A stretch of 64,000 nt of DNA from Piliocolobus tephrosceles (GCF_002776525.5 NC_045434.1:120023154-120087153); one strand, 5' to 3'. Counted from the stretch's first letter, positions 21,106 to 33,945 are shown. Numbers and translations are program-made. Notes: generated by a model not told the origin, from the sequence alone.

Positions 21106-22246
21106 GTTGCCTGTCCTAGCCTTTCTTTTAACCAGCCTTCCAACCTCACAGATATGACTATGCCAGCTCATACTGAATCACAAGCTCCGCATAAGGTACT
21201 CTGTGTCTGTATATGCAGGACTATGAACAATGTGTGTTTTGTGCATATGTTTGATGCCCTTAATTGCATCTTCTTCCAGACAGCTTCCCATCTTCCCCCG
21301 CCTTCTAATCTGGCAGTACTTTACAGGGTTCAAATTGGCTCTGACCCTAAAATAACTTACTTTTGCTTCTGATAGTCCATAACAAGAAACACTTTTATGG
21401 AATATAATGGAGAGCTGGCAGCAGGTTGAGAATCTAACAGAAGACTTAAAATGCTGCAGTTATCCGTCAGTCACACTACAGAGCAGGTCACGCATAATAA
21501 ACAGCTGCTTTATTAGCTTGATGGAGTATGCAGCAAATACAAAATGACAGAAAGCAGCTACAGACCAGAAGCTGAGGAGTCGCAGGAAAACGTGCTGGTG
21601 TGGGCCAATTCATGGATGCCATTGACAATCATGCCAGGGATCAATTCTGACCAGCACACATTTCTTTATTGGGGAGCCCCTGGGACATTCCAAGCACAAG
21701 AGCCATCCATCCCTGCAGAGAAGACAACCAGACCAAACTCTTCTGTCAGTTGCCTACAAAATCTTCTTTTCTCAACCCTGAGATGCTACTAAATAAACAT
21801 GTAACATGAATAAAGATAAACTATTAAAAGCCTATTTTCATGTTAAATTAGCAAGGATATCTGGGGATCTACTTCATGGCTTTAATCCAGGCATATTCCT
21901 CCCTCATCTTTTTTTGAAACAGGCTAAAGTTCTGTTTCTGACTTTATCCTGGGAGCATTTGTTTGTGACATGCAGAAAATGGGAACTGAATAGCCAGCAA
22001 GCCAAAAAGGGCAGACGACGCAAAGTCTGTCTATAAGGCAAAATCGACTGTGGGGAACAATCAGAGTGCTCAGACTCCCCTCCTTCTGAGCACCACTGCA
22101 TTTCCTGAAAGATCAAAAGCGCATCAGCTATGCTGGCTTGAGAGTAGTAATCTCAACAAGCCAGCTAAAAAATGCACAAGTTTTTAAGTATATGCAAATG
22201 TACACTGGTTCCTCTACTAATCTTATTTTGCCTTCTTTTTTAAGAA
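21106..22246. other. Unique segment, possible conserved non-coding element
   Basis: No repeat is recognised over 1.1 kb. The 21480-21720 part has balanced composition and contains AATAAACAGCTGCTTTATTAG, with E-box CAGCTG next to homeodomain-like TTATTAG words. Such motifs occur by chance; conservation would have to be measured. Confidence 0.35.
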
Positions 22247-22556
22247 TACTTTTTTTTTTTTTTTTTTTTTTCCCAGAAAGGGTCTTGCTCTGTCACCCAG
22301 GCTGGAATGCAGCGGTGGGATCTCTGCTCACTGCAACCTCCACCTCTAGGGTCAAACAATTCTCCTGCCTCAGCCTCCTGAGTAGCTGGGATTAGAGGCG
22401 GATGCCACCACACCCAGCTAATGTTTCTGTATTTTTAGTAGAGATGGGGTTTCACTATGTTGACCAGACTGATCTCAAACTCCTGACCTCAAGTGATCCA
22501 CCCACCTCGACCTCCCAAATTGCTGGGATTACAGGTGTAAGCCACCATGCCCAGCC
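22247..22556 (-). mobile_element. AluS, antisense
   Basis: Long poly(T), 'TCACCCAGGCTGGAATGCAG', 'TGACCTCAAGTGATCCACCC'. A short direct repeat AGAATA flanks both ends. Confidence 0.93.
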
Positions 22557-23029
22557 TAGAATATAATTTTTTAATATAATTCCATTTTGTCTTATGCCAT
22601 AGTGACTTTCTGATCCGTAAGGATGTCACAGAAAAACATACTGTTGAAATCATGAAATTATAAAAGTATATGCTTAAGACTATGTCCAGCCAAATTACAG
22701 TTGAGTATTTCATGGAAAAAAAAAAAAAAAAAAAAACTTTTGCTCTTTGATCTATGCTTTTTCCCTCTTAAAATTCCTTATGTTAGTATTTCAAGTCAAT
22801 TTTTGTTTCCCTGCATAATCCAAGTAATTGCCACAATTTTCCATTTTACTTTGTAAATATTCATCCATTAGGCATAACATTTTGCAATGATCTACCACAA
22901 TGAGTGAAGTCTGTCTCTATAAACGGTAACTTTATTTTCTGAACCAAAAACAGGCCACCTGGGCTGCCAGGAGGGCAGAGTGCTTTACACCTAGCCTGTA
23001 TCCCTGATTCACTCCCTTCTCCATCAAAT
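22557..23029. other. Non-repetitive spacer with poly(A) run
   Basis: Nothing recognised except a run of 22 A at 22714-22737. Confidence 0.5.
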
Positions 23030-23560
23030 AAGTATTCAAAACTGCCACTAGTATTATCTTTCTAAACTGGAAATCAAATCAAGTCACTCCCATGCTTCAA
23101 ACCTCTTGATGTCTTGTCTTTTTCCGTAAGATGAAATCTAAACTTCTTGATTGGACAAGCAAACCTCCAAATAGCCAGGCTTAAGCCATCTCTTTCTGAA
23201 AAGAGAATCCACCTCATAAGCCCTTCCATCCAGCCATTCTCAACTTCTTGCCCCGCCTTAACCCAGCCTTTTCCAGATTTCATATCTTTGTACCTGCTAT
23301 TCTTTCTTGGAAATATTCTTACTCGCTCCCTGTCCCCCTCCCCCCCCCCCCACACACACACTCACTTCTACTTATTCTTCAAGACAGATTCCAATGTCTC
23401 CACGGGGTATCTTTCCAAGACTCTCCCAGGTAGTTAGTTGTTTCTTAACAAGTTATTTGTGCCTATATCAAAGCACTCACAACATGTTATATCAATTTAT
23501 CTATTTATACACTTATGTCCCCTTCTAAGCTATAGCTCTCTACAGTTTTAAATAAACTAT
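23030..23560 (+). mobile_element. L2 LINE
   Basis: 'AATCAAGTCACTCCCATGCTTCAAACC', 'AAGATGAAATCTAAACTTCTTG', 'TACTTATTCTTCAAGACAGATTCC' and 'TATCAAAGCACTCACAACA' follow the L2 3' order (quoted in part). A C-run and CA repeat interrupt it at 23338-23371. Confidence 0.75.
23338..23371 (+). repeat. Poly(C) followed by (CA)n
   Basis: CCCCCTCCCCCCCCCCCC then a short CA repeat, inside the L2. Confidence 0.9.
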
Positions 23561-24986
23561 TTTGATGGATAACTCCAAATTATAACTGTCTGCTGGAAGC
23601 TGGAGACTATTTTTGCCTCAGGCTCATGAGATGAGTTCTATCAGGGTCAAGGCTACCACTTGGGGGAGATGTTGTAAAGAGAGTACCAGCACTGGGTCAG
23701 GGAAGGGACAAAACAGTGATCTTTAATAATTCTTTGATAACTTTAATTTTTTAATGACTCTTCCAAACCTGAGATGATGAGCGTATGACAATAGAAATAG
23801 CCTCACAACAGTATTTTTGGTTCATCAATAACCAGCAGCCATAAAGCCAGGGCTGCCATAAGGCTTCACTGCACAGCAAGGCAGCATACGTCTGGCTAAC
23901 TCATTAGGTTAAGACTCTACATTAGACAGTTTGGGGTTAATAGCTGTGATTTTTCTATTTCTAGAAAGCTAATTACAAAAACCTATCATTCCCATTTTTG
24001 TGGGGAACTAAAGCAGTTCAAGAGGTATGCCTATTGGGGAAGTATGAGAAGTTAGAGAGGGTTAATTGGGATAGTTGCTAATTCCAAAGAAGAGGAAACA
24101 TAATAACAAAAATGCTTTTTTCCATTACAAAGAAGTTCTCTTTGAACTACAAACAGAAGCTCCAGACAAAATGCATTGGCCCAAATATTTAGACTCCTGC
24201 TGACAGTCAGAGTCAATGGTGGACTGATGTCATGCCAACGGACATGCAGTGTGAGCCTTTAACTTAAGAGTGCTAGGGCTAATTAGACAGGAAAATTACA
24301 CCATGCCGCATCCAGTTCTGGAATGTGTATTTCCACTACAACATATTATAACAGCAATGTGTAGTAGCACATCTCACATCTTCAGACTTCATCTAAGACA
24401 AAGAACAAAATACTTTAGGAATAATTCCTGAAGAATAGAATGGGATTCAGCCTTGTCTGCCTCCTCACAAACCCTTAAAAACAAAAAAAGGCAAGCAAAT
24501 ATTTTTTATATCTTAATTTTCTTCCACTTTATTCACAAATTATTTTTTCCCTTTCCTCCTATGGGATGGGAGATGGTTAGTAAAACAGTATGTGTAAAAG
24601 TAAGCCCCCTCTGTTGAGTTTCTAGTATAGGTTCAGTACAGTGCCAACTTCTGTTCCTGGTACCTAGACACTGTGCCTAGTGTGGAAACCCCACACATGC
24701 ACTCTCCAATGTCTGGGTAATTTTTGCCTCCAGCTGACATAGACAACTCTCTGCCTTGTCCAGAGTCTGGAGCCATTTTTGTCCTGACTCTCTCTCCTCA
24801 CACAGTGGGAATTCTGATTTTATTTGGTTCTAAACCCCAGTTTGCTGCTAGCTGGAAAGACATGAACTAGAATCCTGTGCCTTCTCTCCCTCTTTAGAAG
24901 CCTCTACACACTGCAGAGTTACTAACACAGTTTTCCTAGAAGCAATCATCTAAACCAAACCTATGTCACCAAAAAAGCAGAGCAAA
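23561..24986. other. Unique segment, possible conserved non-coding element
   Basis: No repeat recognised. 24030-24340 contains several TAATTA/TAATTG homeodomain-type words (GGTTAATTGGGA, GGGCTAATTAGACAGG). Conservation cannot be judged from one sequence. Confidence 0.35.
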
Positions 24987-25285
24987 GGCTGGGTGCAGTG
25001 ACTCTCACCTGTAATCCCAGCAGTGTGGAAGCTGAAGGTGGGAGGATTTCTTGAGGCCAGGAGTTCAACAACAGCCTGGGCAACATAGCAAGACCCTGTC
25101 TCTAGAAAAAAATACAAAAATTAGCCAGGTGTGGTGGTGCATGCTTGGGTACCAGCTACTTGGTGAGGCTGAGGTGGAAAGATTGCTCAAGCCCAGGAGT
25201 TCGAGGCTGCAGTGAGCCATGATCATGCTACTACAGCAAACCTGGGCAACACCGCATGCCCCGTCTCGGAAAAAAAACCAAATTC
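24987..25285 (+). mobile_element. AluJ
   Basis: Full dimer, J-type words 'TTGAGGCCAGGAGTTCAACAACAGC' and 'CTCAAGCCCAGGAGTTCGAGGC' (partly quoted), tail AAAAAAAACCAAA. Confidence 0.9.
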
Positions 25286-27074
25286 TTATAACCCCAATAA
25301 TAAAAAGATAAATAACACAATTTTTTTTTTTAAAAAGCAAAGCAAAGAGATAATCAGAAAATAAGTATCTAGAAGAAGGGAAGTATCCGAGAGCAGTGCT
25401 AACAGCATCTGATGAGAATTTCTTGTCATCTCCAGTCAAAATTTTAAAACTAACAGCTCCATCACAAAATAGTTGTCTTTTCTTATCAGCATATTTGGAA
25501 AAACTAACAGACCTTGGTCCCAAGATGTTCATTCAACTATGGAATTCAGTTCATCAGAATCTCTACAATTTATGTTTTCTAACTGTCCCTTTCTAGAATC
25601 ATCAAAAGTCATTTAGTGCTGATATGTGAACCAAATGAAAGTTGTTCTGAGACAACTATTACTCAGGTCAAATTACTTTAATGTCAACTATGTTAATAAT
25701 AATAGCTTTTCAAGCAATCCTTTATGGAACAAATGACCTTGTGTTTTTGCTAATTGTTGCACTGAAACAACTGAAACACAAGTAAAATATACAGAGAAAG
25801 CTCTACAGATCATAGCACCTTCTGCATCTCATGGCCTTCCTGTTTCACTTCCTTCTCAAATTATGGTTCTGCTTGACTTTTCCTAGTGATAAAAGTTAAA
25901 ATAAAACCTGAAAATCAAATATGTAAACCCACGATTATTTATAGCTGCCCAATTTCTTACGACACAGATTTGATCCAGTTCTGCATGATTAAGAAAACTA
26001 AGCATGAAACATCTCTTTCAATCGGCTTCTCAAGCACTGGGATGCTTTGTGGCAATTTGACACGTGTGTGCTTTCTCTTGGTAGGAAACAAGAAATACAA
26101 AGATAGATGGCATCACCTGAAAAGCAAAAAAGTGAGGGCCTAGGTCTATGGAGGCAGTTTAATCACTTGCAAGCAGTTTATCATTCAGCATAATAACACA
26201 GGCCCTAAAAAACCTGCTCTGACACTCTCATTTGTCCTGTGATAGACTGCTCACTGCCTGGGAATTTAATATCCCCAATGCAATCAAACTTTGTGGTGCA
26301 CAGAATTTGCCCATCATCTATAAGCTAGAAGTCACAGTACAACTCACTTCACTCACCAGGGCAGGAGGTGGTAAGGGGCCACAGTCTGTTACCCACAGGT
26401 TGGTTCTCAATGAAGCTCCCACATAAGACTCACTTGTGGATGTCCAGACCCCACCTCAGAATGTACGAGGCCAGAACATGGACATTTTTTTTTTCAAAGC
26501 AGGTGATTCTATCACAGAGCTTTGTTGGGAATCACAAGGATTCAGCACTTGACCTTTCAGCATGATTGCCAGTGGTGTTTTGAAATTTGGTTCAAGGGCA
26601 GAGTATACACTACCTTCCAGAAAACTAAAGCAGCAGCCTCATTTGTGAGGCTACATAATAGTTTTCCTTGTAGGTGGGCAGCCCTCAGGGAGTTCTCTGA
26701 TGGGGTATAAATCTCCTTTTCCATAGAAACAAACAGATCTCCTGGCTGTTCTGCTCCTGATTAGCCTGGCACAAAAATCTCATGTGCCAGCCAAAGTAGA
26801 TGTTATTTTCATTAGTTTATAAAAAAAAAAAAAAAAGGAAAATCTGAAAGGTAAAATGGCTTGCCTAGTTTCATACTGCTGGCTGAAAAGTGGCTGGCTC
26901 AAAGCAAAGATTACAATTTTCTATCTCTAAGTTTTTACCTGATCTTAAAACGCATTGTCTATGGTGTTATCTTCCCATATGAATTAAATTTCAGGTTTAG
27001 GAAATAGGATGTACTCTTTAAAAATAAAAATAAAAAAAGTTTTTTTTTTTTATTTTAGAGTTTATTTTGGAGCA
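25286..27074. other. Mostly unique DNA
   Basis: No gene seen; open frames are short and featureless. 26395-26560 has weak MER5-like words ('CAGACCCCACCTCAGAATGTA', 'GGTGATTCTATCA'). A 17-base A run lies at 26820-26837. Confidence 0.45.
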
Positions 27075-27245
27075 ACGAATTTCAAAGTGTCATCCCTGAA
27101 CCAGCAATATGAGGATCACTTGGGAATTTATTAGAAATGCAAAGTCTCAGCCCCCGCCCCAGACCTAGAAAATCAGAAGGTTTGGGGATGGGGCCAGCTC
27201 ACCAGGCGATTTAGATGCTTCCTAAAGTTGGAAAATAACGTTTTT
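27075..27245 (+). mobile_element. MER5 (hAT-Charlie) DNA transposon
   Basis: 'TTTCAAAGTGTCATCCCTGAA', 'GAGGATCACTTGGGAATTTA', 'GAAATGCAAAGTCTCAG', 'CCCCAGACCTAGAAAATCAGAA', 'CACCAGGCGATTTAGATGC' follow MER5A order (quotes trimmed). Non-autonomous, ancient. Confidence 0.85.
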
Positions 27246-27605
27246 AACAAAAGCTAAACTGTTAAACTGTAAACATTTTCCCCAAAACGTTGTTGAAGTA
27301 GAACCCATAAAAATACTTTTAAAAGTAACCCCAAAGGTAAAGCCAGAGAAAAGTAGTTTTGGCTACTTGATCACCAGAGGTTGGGTCCTCTTGGCTACAA
27401 GATAATCAGGAGACAATCCTGGGAAATCAGCCCTGAGTCATGTTTTTCTCTTCCTTGAGGAGAGAAGGCATTCAAGTAAAAGTTAAGACAGTCAGAAACA
27501 GTTTAAAGAAAACACGTTAAACCCAAAGAAATATAATTCTCTGAAAGGAAGGTAACAGGGCTTAACTAGTTCCTTAAACTGGCAGAACACAGAGGAAAAG
27601 GCCCT
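27246..27605. other. Non-repetitive spacer
   Basis: Nothing recognised. Confidence 0.5.
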
Positions 27606-28000
27606 GTGGAGAGAGGTGGACGGGTTTAACAAATCTATTTTCCGTTCCACTCAGGTCAGGTACATGGCCAGACAAATTCTCCAGCCTCCCTGGCAATAAA
27701 GTGTAGCCACATGACTGCGTTCTAATTGATGGAATATGAGTGGAAGAGATGGATGCTACTTCTAGCCCAGCACCCCAAAAATATTTCATAATGCTCCCTT
27801 TCCACTCTCTGGCTGGCTGGAAGCAGAGAATTCAGCATAGGTCTCCACAGCTCCAAAAGACAGTGCAGCCACCAGACAGAGTTCATAAATCACCCCCAGA
27901 GAGAGCCACCCACCAAACACTTGCACAGAAATGCTGCATGAATGAGACTTAAGTTCCTCTGGCCTAAGCCGGTAACACTTGGGCATTCTTATAAACAGTG
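27606..28000 (+). mobile_element. Ancient interspersed repeat, family not assigned
   Basis: 'CCAGCCTCCCTGGCAATAAAG', 'TGTAGCCACATGACTGCGTTCT', 'GATGGAATATGAGTGGAAG' and 'CTCTCTGGCTGGCTGGA' are words I know from a common old mammalian repeat, but I cannot name it with confidence. No coding content. Confidence 0.4.
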
Positions 28001-28588
28001 CATACCATGTGGAATTTAAGTCTTTGCTAGAGTAATTAAAATAAATGCATATTTAGCCAAAGCAGCATTTTATTTCATTCTGAAACCTATAACTCAAAAT
28101 GCCACAGAGCAGCAACGATGACATTCCCTAAGGAACACAGTCAAAAAGTGCTCCATAAAGATCAGCCTTGCACACCTGTGCCTTATCCTTATTTTTTCTG
28201 TAAGTCTTCCCCAATGATGTAAGATTCCACTCATGTTCTTGACCAGGTTGTTTTTTCAGAAGTTTACCATCATATCCACATCATGTAGAGGAAAGGTGAT
28301 CTAGTCAGGGTTTTAAGTCTAACCCGAATAATTGATCACAAATAACATGATGGATATGTTTGTGGAAATCGTCACTCTTCTCCCAACTCCCACATTTTAT
28401 GATGACTTCTCCCATTTTCCCTTGATGGCCTATGTCTTCCCTGAAGATTTCATATCTCGTGTTCAATATTTATTCATTAATTCCAAAATTATTTGTTAAC
28501 ATCCAACTATTAGTCCCACTTTGTTACTCTGGGTACAATAGATAGTGAACATAAGTTACACGTTGGGGAAAACAGATATGTGATTTTG
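28001..28588. other. Non-repetitive spacer
   Basis: Nothing recognised. Confidence 0.5.
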
Positions 28589-28660
28589 TCCATCTCTCCA
28601 CAGCTTTTGACATGGGTGAAACTTTCCATCTCTCCACAGCTTTTGACATGGGTGAAACTT
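28589..28660 (+). repeat. Exact 36-bp tandem duplication
   Basis: 28589-28624 and 28625-28660 are identical (each starts TCCATCTCTCCACAG and ends GGGTGAAACTT). The 36-base period keeps frame, which extends a chance open frame (28580-29080). Confidence 0.97.
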
Positions 28661-29930
28661 CTCTTGGTTTTCATCACACAACCATCTCCTAGTTTACTTC
28701 TAGTCTCTGCAGTTTCTTCTTTCTCTAATTTACACAATCATTCTTCTTTCTTCAATAATTACATTGCATTAAATGATGAAACTTCCTCAAATTTCAGTCT
28801 TCACCTGTCTCTCTTTTCAATTTCTATATTCAGGCAATTATACCCATATCAATGGTTTCCATTTTCATCTATTTACACAAGAGTCACACATGTGTTAATA
28901 TTTCTCTGGCACAGACCTTTCCTGGGACTTCAAGACTCATATAACCAGTTATACCCATTTTCTACTAAATGTTCCTGCTTGGCTATCTCAAAGGCGCTTC
29001 AGGCACAGCGTAACACAAAACTGAACTCATTGCATCCAGCCCCACACTACACCTCCATACCTGGTTTTCTTCTAGTGTGATCATTATCAGTGAACAACAT
29101 GAGCTTGCACTGGTAAGCAAGCCAGAAATCTAGGAGTCATCCCTGACTCTTCCCTCTTTCTCACTCCTGATATTGACTCTAAAACCATACCTTGTCAATT
29201 TGACTTCCAAAATATCTCCCAAATCTGTTCACTGCATTACATCTCCTCTGTTGTATCCTAATCCAAGCTGGTCGCATCTCTTGACTGAATTGTGGCAATA
29301 ATTTTTCCATTTAAACCATCACCTATCCATTCTCTACAATGCAGAGTGGTCTTTTCCAAAGTGCAAATCTGCTCATTTTATTACTGATTAAAACTCATCT
29401 AGGAGCTTCCTGTCAATCTCAAGCGAAAGATCCAAATGCTTGACATTGTCTACAGGATCCTGCCTTTGTCTGGATCCCACCTGCCTACCCAGCCTCACAT
29501 GAAGACCATCCTTTCACTTTCCCTCTGCTACCCCACCACACTGGCTTTTTTTTTTTTTTTTTTTTTTCTTGAATAAGCATTTTCCTCCAGCAATATGGCC
29601 TTGAGACAACTTCCTTGGACTCAGACAATCTCCCTACCCATTTCATTCCTCTTTTGCCTCTTCTTTTAGAGTTTATCTCACCGTGTTGCCCTTTATCAGG
29701 AACCTTAGTGTGACCTTCATTTTGAGGTCAATTATCTCTTTCCTAAGTCTCTGATCTTCACATTTATCATAGTTGTAAATTTGCATTCATTTGTAAGACT
29801 CTGATTAATGTCCATTTCCGTCACTAAACTGCGAGCAGCCTATGAGAGCAGGAACCACATCTGCTTTTATTCCACCTTTGTATCCTGAGTCTCTCACTCA
29901 TTTAACAAATATTGTGAGGATATGCTAATA
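28661..29930 (+). mobile_element. L2 LINE, long 3' part
   Basis: Recognisable from about 28830; 'CCAGAAATCTAGGAGTCATCCC', 'TGACTCTTCCCTCTTTCTCAC', 'CAAATCTGCTCATTTTATTAC', 'ATCCTGCCTTTGTCTGG', 'GAGAGCAGGAACCACATC' and the final 'ATTTAACAAATATTGTG' keep L2 order over about 1.1 kb (quotes trimmed). A T-run at 29547-29569 interrupts. No open frame of the original protein survives. Confidence 0.8.
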
Positions 29931-30903
29931 ACAAGACAGAGAAGTTTCCATCTGTTGTGGTACTTACACTGTAGTGATAGATAATGACAAATGCAAAGGA
30001 CATGAGATGAAGCCAACAGCTGGCACAACGCCAGGCTCATTATTAACATTCAGTAAGCATTTACTGACTATTGTTATAGCCAGTTGGCAGATAAGCAGAG
30101 CTCACTGAGGAGCCACTAACCCAGGCTTCTCTTCTTCAGGCTATGAGAGATGGAGACGATGGGGAGAAACAGGTGACGTGAACAGTTCCTGTTGTAGTTG
30201 CTATTGACTGATAGATCTTCAGTGCTGCTTTCCAAGGAAATAATATATGATGCACTGATTTTTGGAATTTCTATTGTGAGACAGCGATCACTGTTCTTAT
30301 TGACAAGAGTGATTCAGTAACTTGCAGACAACCAGACCCTGGTCAGGCTGAAGGAATAGCTGCACCTGCTGTAACTATTACTGTCTTGTGCAAATTATAA
30401 CTGACTCCGAGACATTGCTTTGAACTAGGCACAGTAAAATTAAAACTGTTTTCTTGATTTAAGGTTGTCCTTTCAAAGTTAAGCTAAGTGTGTAAACAAA
30501 TTCATAGTATCTTGAGGATACTTTGAACATAAAATATAATGTTCAAGTCTAGAATCATCTTATATCTTCTTCTTCCCAGCCCTTGGGTACTCTTGCAAAT
30601 TGAAGTTGTCCTCGGTTATTTTTCTCCTCCTCTAACTCTGGAGTAACAATAACATTTTATGCACCAAATGATAGATAAGAAATGCTCTTCCCCAGGCAGA
30701 AAATGAGATCAAAGCAAAGTATGTAACTCAAACCTTCCGCCTTTTAAAAAGCAAGTGTTTCTTCACAGAATGAACTAAAATATTTAAGGTTTGGAGAAAA
30801 TAATGTCTGAAAAATCCTTTAAAGTTGTTGTTCAATTGCATAAATAAATTATTCTGCTTAATAGAAATTTTAAAACCATTAATTCTCAGGTTTTTAAAAA
30901 TGA

Positions 30904-30906
<3 letters not shown>
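29931..30906. other. Unique DNA with a possible MIR tail
   Basis: 30010-30080 ('GCACAACGCCAGGCTCATTA', 'CAGTAAGCATTTACTGACT') resembles the end of MIR or L2. Nothing else recognised. Confidence 0.45.

Positions 30907-30949
<43 letters not shown>
30907..30949 (+). repeat. (TG)n microsatellite
   Basis: About 21 uninterrupted TG units. Confidence 0.98.
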
Positions 30950-30952
<3 letters not shown>

Positions 30953-31394
30953 GAAATTTTCTAAAGACTTTTTAAATAAAAGGGCCTGTGCATCTTTCAT
31001 TTTGGAAGGTGACTCTTGATGACAAGACTTGAAGATGCTTCAGTTACTCCTGATCACTCTCATTAGTGAACTAATAATCATTACCCTTAAGTTAACCGAA
31101 TTAACTTATTCAATAGCAGTTCCTTTGAGAAAGTTATTCTCCCTGAACCTCAACAACCTAGCCTTAATATGGTGATAATAATACATCCCTTACATTTAGA
31201 TAATGCTCAACAGCATCTAATATATCACCTACAGATCAAAGGTAACCAGAAAAGATAATTAATGTTACAATGCTATCTTTATAAGCATAAGACTTTACAG
31301 ATGAAGGAAGGCAGTAGGGAACGTATTTAGATCAAATACACAGCCCACATTGTTCTGACATCTCCAATCAGTTTATTCCCTGTGAGTAGGACCT
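30950..31394. other. Non-repetitive spacer
   Basis: Nothing recognised. Confidence 0.5.
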
Positions 31395-31612
31395 AAGAAG
31401 GTGTTCCCCACACACTGGGACATGTTGGAGGTGAGGGGAGAGGGAGAGCATCAGGATAAATAGCTAATGCATGTGGGGCTTAATACCTAGGTGATGGGTT
31501 AATAGATGCAGCAAACCACCATGGCACATGTTTACCTATGTAACAAATCTGCATGTCCTGCACATGCATCCTGGAACTTAAAATTAAATTAAATTTTAAA
31601 AGAAGAAGTTGT
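31395..31612 (+). mobile_element. 5'-truncated L1P 3' end
   Basis: 'GAGAGCATCAGGATAAATAGC', 'CTAATGCATGTGGGGCTTAAT', 'CCACCATGGCACATGTTTACC' and an A/T-rich end (quotes trimmed). Sense orientation. Confidence 0.88.
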
Positions 31613-31619
31613 TCCCCTT

Positions 31620-31715
31620 TCTAGCTGATCATCAGAATCACCTGGAGAGCATTTTTAAAAGTAAACATCTCAAGGGAATCTGATAGCCAGATTTGGAAGC
31701 ACTGAGCTTGAGAAT
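31620..31715 (+). mobile_element. MER5-like fragment
   Basis: 'GATCATCAGAATCACCTGGAG' and 'CAGATTTGGAAGCACTGAG' fit the two ends of MER5 with a middle deletion. Confidence 0.55.
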
Positions 31716-32110
31716 ATACTATAATGACTAATATTTTGAAGCATTTTTCACATATTACTTCGTATAAAGCTCATGACAACTCATGACTTTTTAAGTACCA
31801 AAGCACCTACAAATATAAAGTATAATTATTTAAAATGAGAAATTGTGTTTTATTGTGGGGAGGGGTTGTGTGTCCTGAGTGGTTTTATTATACAGTAAAA
31901 CCAAATTTTAAAAAATGGGCATCTGAAAGAAGATGTATAAGTGTCCTTGGTATGCATAGTGTGTGTATAGTACGTGTTTATAACAATATTGGAGCTATGT
32001 CAGGCAAATAAGACTTTGATGGCACTTGTTTTGTTGTTGTTGTTTGCTTTTAGGGTTTCAAAATGGTTGATTGAACTCAGGTTGCGTCTTACAGAAAATG
32101 TTTTAGTTTT
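31716..32110. other. Non-repetitive spacer
   Basis: Nothing recognised. Confidence 0.5.
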
Positions 32111-32411
32111 AGGCTGGGTGCAGGGGTTCACACGTGTAATCTCAGCACTTTGGGAGGCCAAGGTGAAAGGATCCCTTGAGCCCAGGAGTTTGAGATGAGC
32201 CTGGACAACATGGTGAGACCTGATCTCTAAAAAAAAAATTAAGATTAGTTGGGCATGATCTTGCACACTTGTGGTCCCAGCTACTTGGGAGGCTGAGGCA
32301 AGAGGATTATTTGAGATCAGGAGGTCACAGCTGGAGTGAGCTGAGATCATACTACTACACTCCAGCCTGGGCAACAGAGCAAGACCCTGTCTCAAAGAAA
32401 AAAAAAAAAGT
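32111..32411 (+). mobile_element. AluJ
   Basis: Full diverged dimer, 'GGCTGGGTGCAGGGGTTCAC' to a tail of A. J-type 'CCTTGAGCCCAGGAGTTTGAG' words. Confidence 0.92.
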
Positions 32412-33695
32412 AGTTTTAAATCTGAATTCTGGAAGAAAATTCCATCTGCTAAACTAAAGAAAACATCTATCTCTTGACTCATTTAGGAAAACTACTATCA
32501 TTCTTTAATTTTATATGTAGCATTATGAACTATTCTAAACGTGCTTTTAATCAGAAACCATTAAGGAATTCCTACCTTTCCTCTATAAAATATTTTTAGT
32601 TGTTGATTGGTTTTACTTTAATAGTTTCCATTTTCCTGAATCAGATTTTATTGTAGATGAGAGCACTTAGAAAAGAAAAGAAGAGAATTTAAAAGTCTAT
32701 GTTTTTTAGTGCACATGCTAAAAAACAAAATGTTTTCTATGGTTACAGAATGAACTTTCATTTTTGAGTCTAGATTATAAGATAATTGCAATGGTTATGT
32801 AAAATGTGCATATAAATACACTGCCAACTTTAAGAATGATGTGCATTATACTTCATCTAGAGAGTAGACAGTGACCATTTAAGGTCCAAGAGTAAAATAC
32901 TCTTCTATTATATTCTTAACCCTGGATCCTAAAAATTAGAAAACAGAAAGATCAAGAACATAAAAGGGACACACTCTCTGAGACTAAAAGCAATACACAC
33001 AAAATAAATAAGATCCTTTGGCACTTAGAAAACATTCTAGAGGCAATTAAGAGACAGTCCATTTAAAAGGTACTCACTGTGAAATTGGATGTTGACATTG
33101 TAAAGATATTCAGAAGGTATTGCAGTGAGGTAGAAAACTGAAATAAGAGTTGAATTTTGGGCCAAGGCAGGAACTACAAAAAGGAAAGTTCGAAGACAAT
33201 ATTTTATCAGTTTCCCAAGCCATGTCCAGTGAATAATATAGTCTAGTTTTCTGTTTTAAAAATCCAAATTATGTAATCAAAAAAATCTAGAAAACAAAAT
33301 GAGACTTTACCAGGCTAATATTCATTGGTCAAAGTTATTTCCAAAGAACATTTATTCTTTTTGCTCTAAGTCTGATTTTCACGCTATATTTGCTTATGCC
33401 ATTTAGTTTCTTAAGTAGATACAGCCACAGAGAAACCTCAAATATAGTGAACCAAAAATATCTCCCATTGTAAAGCAATATTAACTTTCCAAATTACAAA
33501 ACAATCTCTTGATAGTTTGCTTAGCATTAATAAATCCCTCAGAGATTGATTAAACAGAATATGTGAAAAGGACCTTAGTGGTAACCATGACAACATACAG
33601 CAACCAAAGAAGCACCACCTACATCTCCACAAACACACTCACACAATCATGCACACAAACATATACAAAGACCATCTTCAAATCTATAAGAACCT
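32412..33695. other. Non-repetitive A/T-rich spacer
   Basis: Nothing recognised. Open frames are chance level. Confidence 0.5.
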
Positions 33696-33897
33696 CAGGA
33701 AATCTTCATATCTGGCCAAACTAGGCTTCATAAGCAAAGGAGAGATAACATCCTTTTCAGAGAAGCAAATGCTGAGGGAATTCATTACCACCAGACCTGC
33801 CTTACAAGAGCTCCTGAAGGGAGCACCAAATATGGAAAGGAAAACTCTTTACCAGCCACTACAAAAACAAACTGAAGTACACAGACCAGTGATATTA
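33696..33897 (+). pseudogene. L1 ORF1p C-terminal fragment
   Basis: Translates as the end of ORF1p (ISKGEITSFSEKQMLREF.., ending ..QTEVHRPVIL). ORF1p is the RNA-binding trimer of L1. Only about the last 65 residues remain. Confidence 0.8.
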
Positions 33898-33945
33898 TGA
33901 AGCATTCACATAAACAAGTCTGCAAAATAACCAGCTAGCACCAAA

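Noticed and set aside
25065..25532. 155-codon minus-strand frame
   Set aside because: Partly antisense Alu, partly unique; typical Alu-derived frame without other support.
28580..29080. 166-codon open frame
   Set aside because: It runs through a 36-bp duplication and an L2; no domain, no exon signals. Chance frame.
32000..32482. 160-codon minus-strand frame
   Set aside because: Antisense AluJ translation.
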